This document shows positions 33,845-41,872 of a stretch of DNA of 55,740 nucleotides, piece by piece; the first letter of the stretch is position 1; each line of letters begins with the position of its first letter. Origin of the DNA: CAZTDD01 sp964612675 (GTDB lineage Bacteria > Hinthialibacterota > Hinthialibacteria > Hinthialibacterales > JAKPRU01); assembly GCA_964612675.1 (NCBI GenBank), contig CAZTDD010000033.1, positions 1-55,740 on the forward strand. Direction: 5' to 3'. Under the pieces are notes generated by a model. It was not told the DNA's origin, did not search any database, and saw only the letters and a list, made by a program, of their open reading frames with translations. The translations under genes and the position numbers were made by a program.

Positions 33845-34040
33845 CGTTTTGTTCACTCAATCCAGTCTTAAAAATCAGGGGAATATGATATCGGTCGGCT
33901 GGTACCCACGGCAGGGTTGTACTTAGACTCGCCAACCATGTTTCGCGATTCCGCGTCGCGGATCGGCGAGGCCGTGATTACGAACAAACGCTTCCTCTCA
34001 GGGCGTACTGGGCGCGAAGCGACAGAAGCCTCCTTGTCTT

Positions 34041-34089
34041 CTTTCATTTCTTCGTGCTTTCGTGTGCCTTTCGTGTCTTTGTGATTCAC
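34041..34089 (-). repeat. Dispersed CACGAAAG-type intergenic repeat
   Basis: On the minus strand the sequence runs ATCACAAAGACACGAAAGG and then CACACGAAAGCACGAAG. I recognise this from memory as a repeat scattered between genes in many environmental bacteria, often mis-called as a short protein containing NHKDTKGTKKHE. Confidence 0.7.
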
Positions 34090-34171
34090 TTTCCAGGCTC
34101 ACTTGCTCGCTCTTCCTCGGCACGCTCCACCACCCGCAAAGTCTTCGCTCTTCTTATAGAAATTCGACTAC

Positions 34172-34190
34172 TCCTATTATTTTAATAGGA
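34172..34190. promoter_or_regulatory. Perfect palindrome upstream of the redox operon
   Basis: TCCTATTA-TTT-TAATAGGA, an eight-base inverted repeat in an AT-rich stretch about 115-160 bases upstream of the likely -10 sites for the redox operon. It could be an operator or part of a terminator for neither gene; the regulator is unknown. Confidence 0.45.
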
Positions 34191-34304
34191 CTTTAAAACC
34201 AGGATTCGTGTTGTCTTTGTTGGACTTTCCCATTTTCTTGAATCAACGTGTACAGTATTCTATTTAACGACATGATTTTCCGGTAATCCGTTGTAAAGAC
34301 CTCT

Positions 34305-34332
34305 TTGTGGGAGAAGATGCTTCCCCTATAAT
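34305..34332 (+). promoter_or_regulatory. Candidate sigma-70 promoter for the redox-complex operon
   Basis: TTGTGG, a 16-base spacer and a perfect TATAAT at 34327-34332 lie 72 bases before the first start codon. A second candidate, TTGAAT-N17-TATTTA, is at 34238-34266. Confidence 0.5.
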
Positions 34333-34403
34333 GCGATTTCCAGCTGTGCCCGGGGGGCAGCACGGCACGGATTCCCAAACCTTGAGAGACCCGGTGTGAC
34401 CTT

Positions 34404-35753
34404 ATGAGCGAAGAACCCAAATACTGGTATGCGCTTGAGGAATCTCCGTCCGGCACAGACCTCGAAGCGTTTCGTGCCGCGATGGAGAAAGTTCTTAGGG
34501 AAACGAATTACGCTGTCCCGCTGTCGGTGTATGCGGATTCGTGTGCGAACTGTCTACGATGCGCGGAACGTTGTCCGGTCTATCAAGCGACGGGCGAATT
34601 AAAGGACATCCCCGCATACCGCAATCACGTTCTCTATGAGCTGTATCGACGCTTCTTCAATCCGAAACAGAACGGTGTTGCTCGTCTACTGCGTCCCGGT
34701 GCTCCCAATGTCGATCGCGTTACCGTCGAGGACATGGCGGAGATGGCGTACCGGTGTACAAACTGCAAACGGTGTGTGTTGGAATGTCCGATGGGAGTCG
34801 ACGCGATGGCGATCAACCGTCTCGCACGTCAGATTCTGAACGAGATGGGGATCGTTCCGAAGAATCTGTCCTTCAGTTCGCGACTCGAGTTCGAGGAAGG
34901 CGGAAACACAAGCAACATACCGCTGCCGGCCTTGATCGACACGATTGAGTTTCTTGAAGAAGACATCGAAGACACTTATGGCAAGAAGGTTCAGATTCCG
35001 CGAGACGTCGAGGGAGTGGACTACCTGTTTGTCGCTCCGGTCAGCGACTGGATGATGGAGGCTGAAACCCTGATGGGGGTCGCCATGGCGCTCGATGCCA
35101 TGGGAGTGAGCTGGACACTCGGAACGAAGTTTTATGACGCGATCAACTACGGTCTCTTTTACAGCGATAAGGTACTCCTAGGCGTACTGAAACGACTTAC
35201 CGACGAGGCGCGCCGTCTGAAGACGCCCAACATTCTGATCGGAGAGTGCGGTCACGCGACACGGACTGTCATGGATTATATCGATTGTCATCCCGAACTC
35301 AGCGGTATCAATGTGATCAGCATCCACGAGATGACCGCAGACGCAGTCCGCACAGGCAAGATCAAACTGAACCCAGAAGCGAATCCCGAGAATATGACGC
35401 TTCACGATCCGTGCAATATCGTGCGCATGGGAACACAGGGAGAGAATATTCGCACCATTCTGCGTGCGTGCATCAGCGGGAAGCTGATCGAAATGGAACC
35501 CCATGGAACCGAGAACTACTGCTGTGGCGGTGGTGGTGGCACGGTGACGGTGGAGGATATATACAAATTCAGGATGGAAATCGGCGGCCGCAAAAAGGTC
35601 GAGCAACTCCAGGCCGCGAAAGCAGCCGGCGCGGAGATCCTCGTCGCACCGTGTGCGAATTGCAAGAAACAACTCCGCGAACTGATCGATTATCACAAAC
35701 TGGAACTGGAACTGGTCGGTCTGCACGACCTTCTGGCAAAAGCGCTTGTTTAA
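34404..35753 (+). CDS. HdrD/DsrK/TmcB-type iron-sulfur protein
   Basis: Cytoplasmic catalytic-type subunit of a membrane redox complex, 449 residues. Two ferredoxin-like motifs, CANCLRCAERCP and CTNCKRCVLECP, bind two [4Fe-4S] clusters. The second half carries the CCG elements of heterodisulfide-reductase-like proteins: GECGH, HDPCNIVRMG, NYCCGGGGG and APCANCKKQL, likely one non-cubane cluster. This is the layout of DsrK, HmeD or TmcB, which pass electrons between the membrane complex and a cytoplasmic thiol/disulfide or sulfur carrier. First of four genes (34404-38993). ATG 34404; no strong ribosome site, with GTGACC upstream. No dissimilatory sulfite reductase gene is in the window, so a sulfur role is not established. 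Confidence 0.87.
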   Translation: MSEEPKYWYALEESPSGTDLEAFRAAMEKVLRETNYAVPLSVYADSCANCLRCAERCPVYQATGELKDIPAYRNHVLYELYRRFFNPKQNGVARLLRPGAPNVDRVTVEDMAEMAYRCTNCKRCVLECPMGVDAMAINRLARQILNEMGIVPKNLSFSSRLEFEEGGNTSNIPLPALIDTIEFLEEDIEDTYGKKVQIPRDVEGVDYLFVAPVSDWMMEAETLMGVAMALDAMGVSWTLGTKFYDAINYGLFYSDKVLLGVLKRLTDEARRLKTPNILIGECGHATRTVMDYIDCHPELSGINVISIHEMTADAVRTGKIKLNPEANPENMTLHDPCNIVRMGTQGENIRTILRACISGKLIEMEPHGTENYCCGGGGGTVTVEDIYKFRMEIGGRKKVEQLQAAKAAGAEILVAPCANCKKQLRELIDYHKLELELVGLHDLLAKALV

Positions 35754-35795
35754 GACAAGAAGAAACGAAAGAGACCATAAATCCTGGAATCGATC

Positions 35796-36494
35796 ATGAC
35801 AATACAACTACTCGAGTTTGCACAAGGACCGCTTTTTCGACTCACGTTTGTCATCCTTTTGGCCGGGCTGGGCCGACGGCTTTTCCTACTCTTTTGGTCG
35901 TCGGTGAGTGGACTCCGCCGGGCCCAAAATCGAAATATTCGGCTGAAGCGGATAGGCGCAAACATTTTCGAATGGCTGTTTCCTTTCTCTCATTTCGGGA
36001 AGAGCCGGACGGTTTTCAGTGTTCTCTCGTACGTCTTTCATATCGGCGTGATCGTTGTGCCGATTTTCCTTGCGGAACATATCACCTTGTGGCGTCAGGC
36101 CGTTCACTTTGGCTGGCCCGCACTTCCGGGGTTTTTGGCCGATGTCCTTACCTGGACGACAATTCTCGCGGGTATTGGGCTCCTGATCGCACGTGCAACC
36201 TATCCTCCGACACGTCTCTTCAGCTCAACCATGGATTATCTCCTTCCCATTTTGGTGTTGATTCCCTTCGTTACGGGTTTTGTCGCGCCAAGATCGTGGA
36301 ATCCGATGTCCTATGAGTTGATGTTGCTGATTCATATTCTCAGCGGAGAGTTGGTGTTCGTGCTGATTCCATTCACGAAATTGGCTCACTGCTTCCTCTT
36401 TCCATTTACCAGACTGGCAGGCCAGGTCGGGAGCAGATTTGCTATCGAGGTGCCTGAAACCTACCCGCACGGAGCGGAGGGAAGTCATTCATGA
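35796..36494 (+). CDS. NarI/DsrM-like cytochrome b membrane subunit
   Basis: A 232-residue inner-membrane protein with about five helices. Haem-ligand-type His occur in helices FSVLSYVFHIGVIVVPIFLAEH and LMLLIHILSGELVFVLIPFTKLAH, the pattern of respiratory nitrate reductase gamma and DsrM. It would oxidise or reduce quinone and link it to the iron-sulfur subunit encoded 42 bases upstream. The end overlaps the start of the ferredoxin-type gene by four bases, so the genes are co-translated. It is shorter than DsrM, which often has extra N-terminal helices. Confidence 0.8.
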   Translation: MTIQLLEFAQGPLFRLTFVILLAGLGRRLFLLFWSSVSGLRRAQNRNIRLKRIGANIFEWLFPFSHFGKSRTVFSVLSYVFHIGVIVVPIFLAEHITLWRQAVHFGWPALPGFLADVLTWTTILAGIGLLIARATYPPTRLFSSTMDYLLPILVLIPFVTGFVAPRSWNPMSYELMLLIHILSGELVFVLIPFTKLAHCFLFPFTRLAGQVGSRFAIEVPETYPHGAEGSHS

Positions 36495-37240
36495 AAGCGA
36501 TTCTAACCGACGTTACCAAGTGTATTGGGTGCGATAAATGTAAAGAGGCGTGCCACAATCTCTACAACAAAGGAGAGGTCGCGATTCTCAGCGAAGACGC
36601 GACCGACGATCTCTCCTCGGCCAATTGGACTACGGTCGTCGAGCCAAAGGAAGACGTTTTTGTTCGACGTCATTGCCTCCATTGCATGGAGCCGACCTGC
36701 GAATCGGTTTGTCCGGTGGGCGCGTTCCACAAAGATGAAGAGACCGGAGCGGTTATCTACAACGACGAAATCTGTATCGGATGCCGATATTGTATGTATG
36801 CGTGCCCGTTCTCGATTCCCCGTTATGAGTGGGGCTCGGCGTTCCCGTTGGTACAAAAATGCATCCTCTGTTATGACCGCCTTCAAGAGGGCGAGGTGCC
36901 GGAATGCGTTAAGGTCTGCCCCGAGGCGGCGACTATTTTCGGTGAACGCGACGAACTGATCAAAGAAGCGCACAGACGTGTTCAGGAATCCCCGGACCGC
37001 TACATCGACCATGTGTACGGCGAGCATGAAGCCGGCGGAACCTGCGTGTTGTACGTATCCAATGTTCCGTTGGAGTTCCTCGGATTCCGCGAGCGAGTCG
37101 GTGTCGATCCTCTATCGAAATATACGTGGGATTGGATGGTGAAGGTTCCTACGATCGGCCTCGGAGCCGGTATCGCGGTGTCGGGTGCGTGGTGGGTAAT
37201 TAACCGCCGTATGAAATTGGAGAACGAGAACGAATCGTGA
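36491..37240 (+). CDS. Four-cluster ferredoxin-type subunit (DsrO/HmcB/HybA-like)
   Basis: A 249-residue electron-transfer protein with four [4Fe-4S] sites: CIGCDKCKEAC, then HCMEPTCESVCPVG, then CIGCRYCMYACPF, then CILCYDRLQEGEVPECVKVC. A hydrophobic helix near the C-terminus (IGLGAGIAVSGAWWVI) may anchor it. I see no signal peptide or twin-arginine motif, unlike DsrO and HybA, so it is probably on the cytoplasmic side. It overlaps the preceding gene by four bases and precedes the NrfD-like gene by 13 bases with an AAGGAG between. Confidence 0.88.
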   Translation: MKAILTDVTKCIGCDKCKEACHNLYNKGEVAILSEDATDDLSSANWTTVVEPKEDVFVRRHCLHCMEPTCESVCPVGAFHKDEETGAVIYNDEICIGCRYCMYACPFSIPRYEWGSAFPLVQKCILCYDRLQEGEVPECVKVCPEAATIFGERDELIKEAHRRVQESPDRYIDHVYGEHEAGGTCVLYVSNVPLEFLGFRERVGVDPLSKYTWDWMVKVPTIGLGAGIAVSGAWWVINRRMKLENENES

Positions 37241-37253
37241 AGGAGTAAGATTG

Positions 37254-38993
37254 ATGTCGGTAGAGCGCAAGCCCAGTGTAGTGCAAAGCGTTTGTTGGTT
37301 TATCGTCGGCGCGGCGATCGTTGTGGCGTTCTTTCGATTCTGGAGGGGGCTCGGTTCGGTAACGGCGCTTGACGATGTAACGCCTTGGGGATTGGGCATC
37401 GTTTTCGACGTCGCCTGCGGTATCGCGCTCGCGGCAGGCGGTTTTACTCTCGCCATGGTCGTGTATGTTTTTCAGCTGAAACGGTTCAAACCAATCGCCC
37501 GACTCGCTGTGTTGAGTGCGTGCCTGGGCTACGGTTTGTACTGTGTGGGGCTTGCTTTCGATATCGGACGACCGGAACGGTTTTGGCATATCCTGATCTA
37601 CTGGCAGCATCATTCCGTCCTGTTCGAGGTCGCGTGGTGTGTGATCCTCTATATGACGGTTCTGTTTCTGGAATTCACTCCGGTGATTTGTGAGGGACTG
37701 GGCTGGCGCAAAATCGAGAAGTTTTTTAAAGCCATATCGATTCCCGTGGTCATTACCGGCGTGGCTCTTTCGACACTCCACCAATCGTCTCTCGGTGCGC
37801 TTTTCCTGATCATGAAAGGTAAGCTGGACGCGTTGTGGCATACGCAGCTGGTCCCCTTCTTTTTCCTGCTGTCCGCTGTGGCGGCGGGGTTGATGGTGGT
37901 TAGCATGCTGTATATTTCGGCCTGCAGTTATCGACGGAAGGACTACGATCGACGGATTGTTGCGCCCCTGGCCCGGGCCACATCCATTGTTCTGTTTGCT
38001 TATCTCCTTCTGAAACTCGGCGATCTTGTGTTCCGGGGTCAATTCACCCGCGTCTTCGAAGGGTCGTACGAGAGTAACCTCTTTCTGGCGGAAATACTGC
38101 TCGGCGTGATCCTTCCGGCCGTCTTCTTTCTTTTCCAGCCGTTTCGTACCTCAAAAGGTCTCTTCTTGCTTTCCGCTTGGATGGTCGTTGGTGGAACGAC
38201 ATTGAATCGAATGAATGTCGGTTTGCTTGGAATCCGTTGGTCTACGGGGTCGCATTACATCCCGACATGGATGGAATTCGTTTACTCCTCAGCCCTCGTC
38301 GCGCTCGGAGTCATCTTGTTTTCATGGATCATCCGCAGATTCCCCGTTGTGGGGGATGAAGAGGACACTCATCATTATTTCCCGCTGTCGGACGAGACTG
38401 ACGAACAGAGGGCCATCGAGCAGTTGCCGGGGCGGGCCGGATATGTTGGAGCGGCTCGCGCGTCGATGTTTGTGGTGATGGGCATGGCTGTTGCCGCAGC
38501 GGCACTCCCCACTCAGGCTCTCCATGGACGTCTGATCCGTGAATGGCCCGTGTATCCTTCAGGAAACTGGGAAGAAATCATTCAGAATCCGAATTGGACT
38601 ACAGAGCAGGTGCCCGACACATTCACATTGGACGGCGACCGGATGGGCAAAGACGTGAAGGATTTCCCTCATGCAGAATTGGTACGTGTGCTTGGAGAAG
38701 ACGAATCCTGTGCGAAATGCCACTGTGGAGAGGCTCAGGGGTTTGTGATTGTCCGCAATGAAGACTACAAACCATGCGCGATTTGTCACCGAGACATGTA
38801 TCGTTCTACCGACGTCACGCAAGTCGAAGCGGTCGCACCCGAGAAGCCGGGCGGGCTGGATCCCGACGCTCAGCCGGGAGAGGCGATCGGGCTGAAAGAG
38901 GCGATGCATATACGGTGTATCGATTGTCACACCGAACAGAAAGACGAGCTCGGTATACCGGACATGGATGAGTGTACATACTGCCACCGGTAA
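37254..38993 (+). CDS. NrfD/DsrP-like quinone-interacting membrane subunit fused to a tetraheme cytochrome c tail
   Basis: A 579-residue protein. Residues 1 to about 380 form roughly ten helices of the NrfD type, which bind quinone. After a further helix (MFVVMGMAVAAAALP, which may act as an export signal-like segment) comes a soluble tail of about 150 residues with four c-type haem sites: CAKCH, CAICH, CIDCH and CTYCH. This looks like a DsrP-like membrane subunit joined to a DsrJ- or TmcA-like cytochrome in one chain. The tail would be periplasmic. I start at ATG 37254, preceded by AAGGAG; TTG 37251 is less likely. Last gene of the complex; no terminator is recognised in the few bases before the convergent gene. 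Confidence 0.88.
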   Translation: MSVERKPSVVQSVCWFIVGAAIVVAFFRFWRGLGSVTALDDVTPWGLGIVFDVACGIALAAGGFTLAMVVYVFQLKRFKPIARLAVLSACLGYGLYCVGLAFDIGRPERFWHILIYWQHHSVLFEVAWCVILYMTVLFLEFTPVICEGLGWRKIEKFFKAISIPVVITGVALSTLHQSSLGALFLIMKGKLDALWHTQLVPFFFLLSAVAAGLMVVSMLYISACSYRRKDYDRRIVAPLARATSIVLFAYLLLKLGDLVFRGQFTRVFEGSYESNLFLAEILLGVILPAVFFLFQPFRTSKGLFLLSAWMVVGGTTLNRMNVGLLGIRWSTGSHYIPTWMEFVYSSALVALGVILFSWIIRRFPVVGDEEDTHHYFPLSDETDEQRAIEQLPGRAGYVGAARASMFVVMGMAVAAAALPTQALHGRLIREWPVYPSGNWEEIIQNPNWTTEQVPDTFTLDGDRMGKDVKDFPHAELVRVLGEDESCAKCHCGEAQGFVIVRNEDYKPCAICHRDMYRSTDVTQVEAVAPEKPGGLDPDAQPGEAIGLKEAMHIRCIDCHTEQKDELGIPDMDECTYCHR

Positions 38994-38996
38994 GCG

Positions 38997-39746
38997 TTAC
39001 GTCTTTTGTGTCGCCCTCTTGTCACCGCCGGTCTGTTCAACAGTCCATCCTTTCGCACGAAGCGCCGAAAGGATGATCTTCGATGCGGTGTCCAACGAGT
39101 GACTCCCCAAATTCACTGTTAAGTCGTAGTCCGATGCATCGTCAATATCTTTCTGAAAATATCGATGCACGAATTCCGATCGCTCCCGATCTACCCGCTT
39201 GATTTCCTCGCGGGCTTGTTTCTCGGGTTTTCCTTCCAGATCGACGAGATTCTGTACACGTTTCGCAAGCGGGGCAATGATCCGGACACGATACGCGGAC
39301 GTTTCCGAGAGGAAATAGTTCGCCCCTCGGCCCAGGATAACGACGCCACCCTGAAGCGCTGTGGTTTTCACCAGTTTGCTTAGATTTTGGACATAATCGT
39401 CATGGTCGGTGATCTTCCCGGACAATATCCCGTCGATCCAAGTCTGCAAGTCCGACTTGTCTTTTTCGTCCAATGACTCGATCACTTCACGCCGAACATG
39501 GGTATTCTCTGCGATATACTCAATAATTTCTTTGTCGAAGAGGCCGTAATGAAGATTGTGAGACAGTATCTTGCCTAGTTCCTTCCCGCGACATCCACGC
39601 TGGCGGGAAATGGTCACAACCGGTTTTCGTTCGGAAGGCCGAACGGGGCGGGCGGCCTCTTCCTCGAGATACCGCCTGTCGAGCGCCTCTCGTTCCACGT
39701 TCCAACGATTGATCTGTCTGTCGACGATTCGATAAATCTCAGACAT
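38997..39746 (-). CDS. Cytidylate-kinase-like family protein
   Basis: A 249-residue cytoplasmic protein of the cytidylate-kinase-like family (P-loop nucleotide kinase fold, function mostly unassigned). The opening VVTISRQRGCRGKELGKILSHNL replaces the classical P-loop with the R-x-x-GCRGKE form usual in this family, and VVILGRGANYFL, VRIIAPLAKRV and a DYDLTVNLG strand follow. The first 45 residues are a helical, charged extension. I start at ATG 39746 after AGGGGGG; the longer open frame is not supported. It converges with the tetraheme fusion gene with only three bases between. Real substrate unknown. Confidence 0.8.
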   Translation of the reverse strand: MSEIYRIVDRQINRWNVEREALDRRYLEEEAARPVRPSERKPVVTISRQRGCRGKELGKILSHNLHYGLFDKEIIEYIAENTHVRREVIESLDEKDKSDLQTWIDGILSGKITDHDDYVQNLSKLVKTTALQGGVVILGRGANYFLSETSAYRVRIIAPLAKRVQNLVDLEGKPEKQAREEIKRVDRERSEFVHRYFQKDIDDASDYDLTVNLGSHSLDTASKIILSALRAKGWTVEQTGGDKRATQKT

Positions 39747-39848
39747 ATGGAGCCCCCCTTCCTGAGTAATCGAGCTGCCTGAACACGCTCCTAGTTTTAT
39801 TATATCGACGAAATGGGAAACAGAGAGGCCGGTTAGGGGCGGATAAAG

Positions 39849-39891
39849 AAAAAGCGAGCGCCGTTTCCAGCTATCGGCGCTCGCTTTTTTT
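39849..39891 (-). terminator. Strong, probably bidirectional terminator
   Basis: AAAAAGCGAGCGCCG pairs with CGGCGCTCGCTTTTT around an 11-base loop, with A and T tracts on both sides. It lies about 30 bases after the end of the pseudopilin gene at 39922 and so mainly ends leftward transcription. Confidence 0.9.
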
Positions 39892-39921
39892 GATGGACTA
39901 TCTTCGCTTGAATGAAAGGCT

Positions 39922-40506
39922 CTACTTGCCCACCAGCGAGTCGTCGCACGGGCGAGACACACGGGGACCTGTGCGGACAATGTCTCCGATACTGTTCAGC
40001 CCGTTACTGGCGTCGAATGTGGCCACACTGCCGTATGTTTGGTTGAAATCGGGGCCCGCGCTGGCGATTCGCCACTCTGCGCAACGGTAGGAAGCACTCA
40101 ATACGGTTTCATTCATCGTGTTAAATGCTGTCCACGCGTCGACATAGTCGTAGGTATCGTACGCTTCATGCTGATCGTCATTGATTCGCGCACCATGTAT
40201 TTTCTTCAGGAATGGGTCTTGCGGAACATTTCCCATGTACGAGACCGGGGTCGTCAACGGATTCAAGCGTGCCGATACCGGCCAGATGTTTCCATTTTCG
40301 AAGGTACGCCAGACAGGATACATATTGTTGTCTATGCGATAGCTCTCAAGAGCCGTACTGATCGATCTTAGTTCACTTTCCACTTTGGCAACCTTGGCAC
40401 GCATTTGCGCGTTTAGAAAATTTGGGACCGCGATAGCGGCAAGGATGCCGATAATGGCAACCACAATCAAAAGTTCGATCAGCGTGAATCCGCGTTCTTG
40501 ACGCAT
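39922..40506 (-). CDS. Type II secretion/GspG-like pseudopilin
   Basis: A 194-residue prepilin-like protein. The N-terminus MRQERGFTLIELLIVVAIIG is a textbook type III signal: cleavage after G6, methylated F7, E11 at position 5 of the mature protein, then a hydrophobic helix and AAIAVPNFLNAQMRAKV as in GspG-type major pseudopilins. The mature remainder is a small mixed domain with SELRSISTALESYRIDNNMYP, typical of GspG and related proteins of uncultured bacteria. ATG 40506 follows AAGGAGATAAGGA, and a TTGCAT-N16-TAGAAT promoter lies upstream. It appears solitary, so it uses secretion machinery encoded elsewhere. Confidence 0.93.
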   Translation of the reverse strand: MRQERGFTLIELLIVVAIIGILAAIAVPNFLNAQMRAKVAKVESELRSISTALESYRIDNNMYPVWRTFENGNIWPVSARLNPLTTPVSYMGNVPQDPFLKKIHGARINDDQHEAYDTYDYVDAWTAFNTMNETVLSASYRCAEWRIASAGPDFNQTYGSVATFDASNGLNSIGDIVRTGPRVSRPCDDSLVGK

Positions 40507-40581
40507 TCCTTATCTCCTTTATCATTCCTCGCGCACCATGGCCTCCACAGGAGACCCATGGCCGCTCTGTGTTACGCTATG

Positions 40582-40609
40582 ATTCTAGACCGATCTTTGC
40601 TGAATGCAA
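40582..40609 (-). promoter_or_regulatory. Candidate sigma-70 promoter for the pseudopilin gene
   Basis: On the minus strand TTGCAT (40609-40604), a 16-base spacer and TAGAAT (40587-40582) stand about 76 bases before the start codon. Confidence 0.5.
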
Positions 40610-40629
40610 ACAGTCTACCTGTTTGAGCT

Positions 40630-40654
40630 TTGACAATTTCAAACTTGTTGTCAA
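40630..40654. promoter_or_regulatory. Inverted repeat upstream of bioF
   Basis: TTGACAA-N11-TTGTCAA, 20 bases before the bioF start. It could be an operator for bioF, or for the divergent pseudopilin gene. It does not match the BirA operator consensus I know well enough to assign it. Confidence 0.35.
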
Positions 40655-40673
40655 GCAATACCTTGTGAGCAAA

Positions 40674-41858
40674 ATGTCTGATAATTGGGCCAATGCGTGG
40701 AAACAGGAGATCGACAAACTCGCCAGCCAAAATCTGCTTCGAGAACTCCATCTCTCTATCCCTCAAAGAATCGGAAAGCGCTCTCTAATCGATCTCTCCT
40801 CCAATGATTATCTCGGTCTGGCGAACGATGAGCGCCTGATCGAAGCCCTGATCGAAGGGGCAAAACGCTGGGGAGTGGGGGCAAGGGCATCCAGGTTGAT
40901 CGTGGGGCATTCCGAGGCCCACCGTGTCCTCGAAGAGCGGCTCGCGGACCTGAAGGGAACGGAGGCGGCCCTCGTCTTTCCGTCAGGATATCAAACCAAT
41001 GCCGGACTGATCTCGGCTCTTGTGAGTCGGCATGACATGGTTCTCGCGGACCGCCTTTGTCACGCATCCATTCTTGACGGAGTCCGAATGTCAGGGGCCA
41101 AACTGGATCGGTTCCGACACAACGATCTTAGCGATCTCGAAAAACATCTGTTGGAATCGAAGCGCCGAACGCTCGTGGTAACAGAATCCGTTTTTTCCAT
41201 GGACGGCGATGTTGCTCCTTTGCCCGAGATTCTAGATCTGACCGTCCGATACGGCGCTCTTCTTGTTATCGATGAGGCACACGCGACCGGGGTGATGGGC
41301 GACCGGGGCAGCGGAGCGTGGGGCCACTTCGGACTGCCCACAGGGCCGGAAGTCCCCGTCGTATTGATGGGAACACTGAGCAAGGCTCTGGGGTGCCAGG
41401 GGGGATTTGTCTGCGGATCGAGACTCGTGGTCGATTATCTTATAAACCGCTGCCGTGCCTTCATCTACTCGACAGGTCTTTCACCGGCACTCGCCTGGGC
41501 CGCAGTGAAAGCCCTGGAGATCTCAGAGACAGATTCAGACCTGCGTAATGCGCTCCATGCGAACATCGATCTTTTTCGTTCCTCCCTGTCGCGTTTCATT
41601 TCTCAGGGCAGTTCGGAAACCAGGACGGCCATTATTCCCGTTATCGTCGGAGACGCAGCTGGATGCGTAACTCTCTCCCGCCAACTCGAACAGCGGGGTA
41701 TTCTCGCGCTTCCGGTACGTCCTCCTACCGTGCCGGAAGGAAGTTCAAGGCTCCGTTTGACTGTCACAGCGGCGCATCGCCCGGGAGATCTTCAGCATGC
41801 TGCTGAAGTCATTCTGGGAGAAATCGGGAAGGAGCCGATTGAAGACAACGAGACTTAG
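40674..41858 (+). CDS. bioF: 8-amino-7-oxononanoate synthase-like (BioF family)
   Basis: PLP enzyme that condenses pimeloyl-ACP/CoA with alanine in biotin synthesis; cytoplasmic, 394 residues, as in the family (about 385). PLP lysine is K237 in LMGTLSKALGCQGG, the ring Asp is in LLVIDEAHATGVMG, and the substrate-entry region has SNDYLGLA and PSGYQTNAG. I start at ATG 40674; an in-frame ATG 105 bases upstream would add a tail without family support. It stands alone, so other biotin genes are elsewhere. The related KBL (2-amino-3-ketobutyrate CoA ligase) and serine palmitoyltransferase enzymes share this fold; the VFSMDGDVAPL and P-T-V-P-E-G-x-S-R-L-R features favour BioF. Confidence 0.87.
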   Translation: MSDNWANAWKQEIDKLASQNLLRELHLSIPQRIGKRSLIDLSSNDYLGLANDERLIEALIEGAKRWGVGARASRLIVGHSEAHRVLEERLADLKGTEAALVFPSGYQTNAGLISALVSRHDMVLADRLCHASILDGVRMSGAKLDRFRHNDLSDLEKHLLESKRRTLVVTESVFSMDGDVAPLPEILDLTVRYGALLVIDEAHATGVMGDRGSGAWGHFGLPTGPEVPVVLMGTLSKALGCQGGFVCGSRLVVDYLINRCRAFIYSTGLSPALAWAAVKALEISETDSDLRNALHANIDLFRSSLSRFISQGSSETRTAIIPVIVGDAAGCVTLSRQLEQRGILALPVRPPTVPEGSSRLRLTVTAAHRPGDLQHAAEVILGEIGKEPIEDNET

Positions 41859-41872
41859 GAGAGCCTCTCGCC

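Larger units (their letters stand above)
33845..34403. other. Intergenic region between ftsY and the redox-complex operon
   Basis: About 560 bases holding divergent promoters. It contains a known-looking dispersed repeat (34041-34089), a perfect palindrome (34172-34190) and a promoter with a consensus -10 (34305-34332). No open frame here has a believable product; one of them reads as the NHKDTKGTRKHE pattern typical of a dispersed repeat. Confidence 0.6.

Noticed and set aside
33868..34089. Open frame beginning MNHKDTKGTRKHEE
   Set aside because: A translation of a dispersed intergenic repeat, a common false gene.
34404..38993. Calling the complex DsrMKOP of sulfate reduction
   Set aside because: No dissimilatory sulfite reductase, APS reductase or Qmo genes are visible, and Hme/Tmc-type relatives have the same parts.
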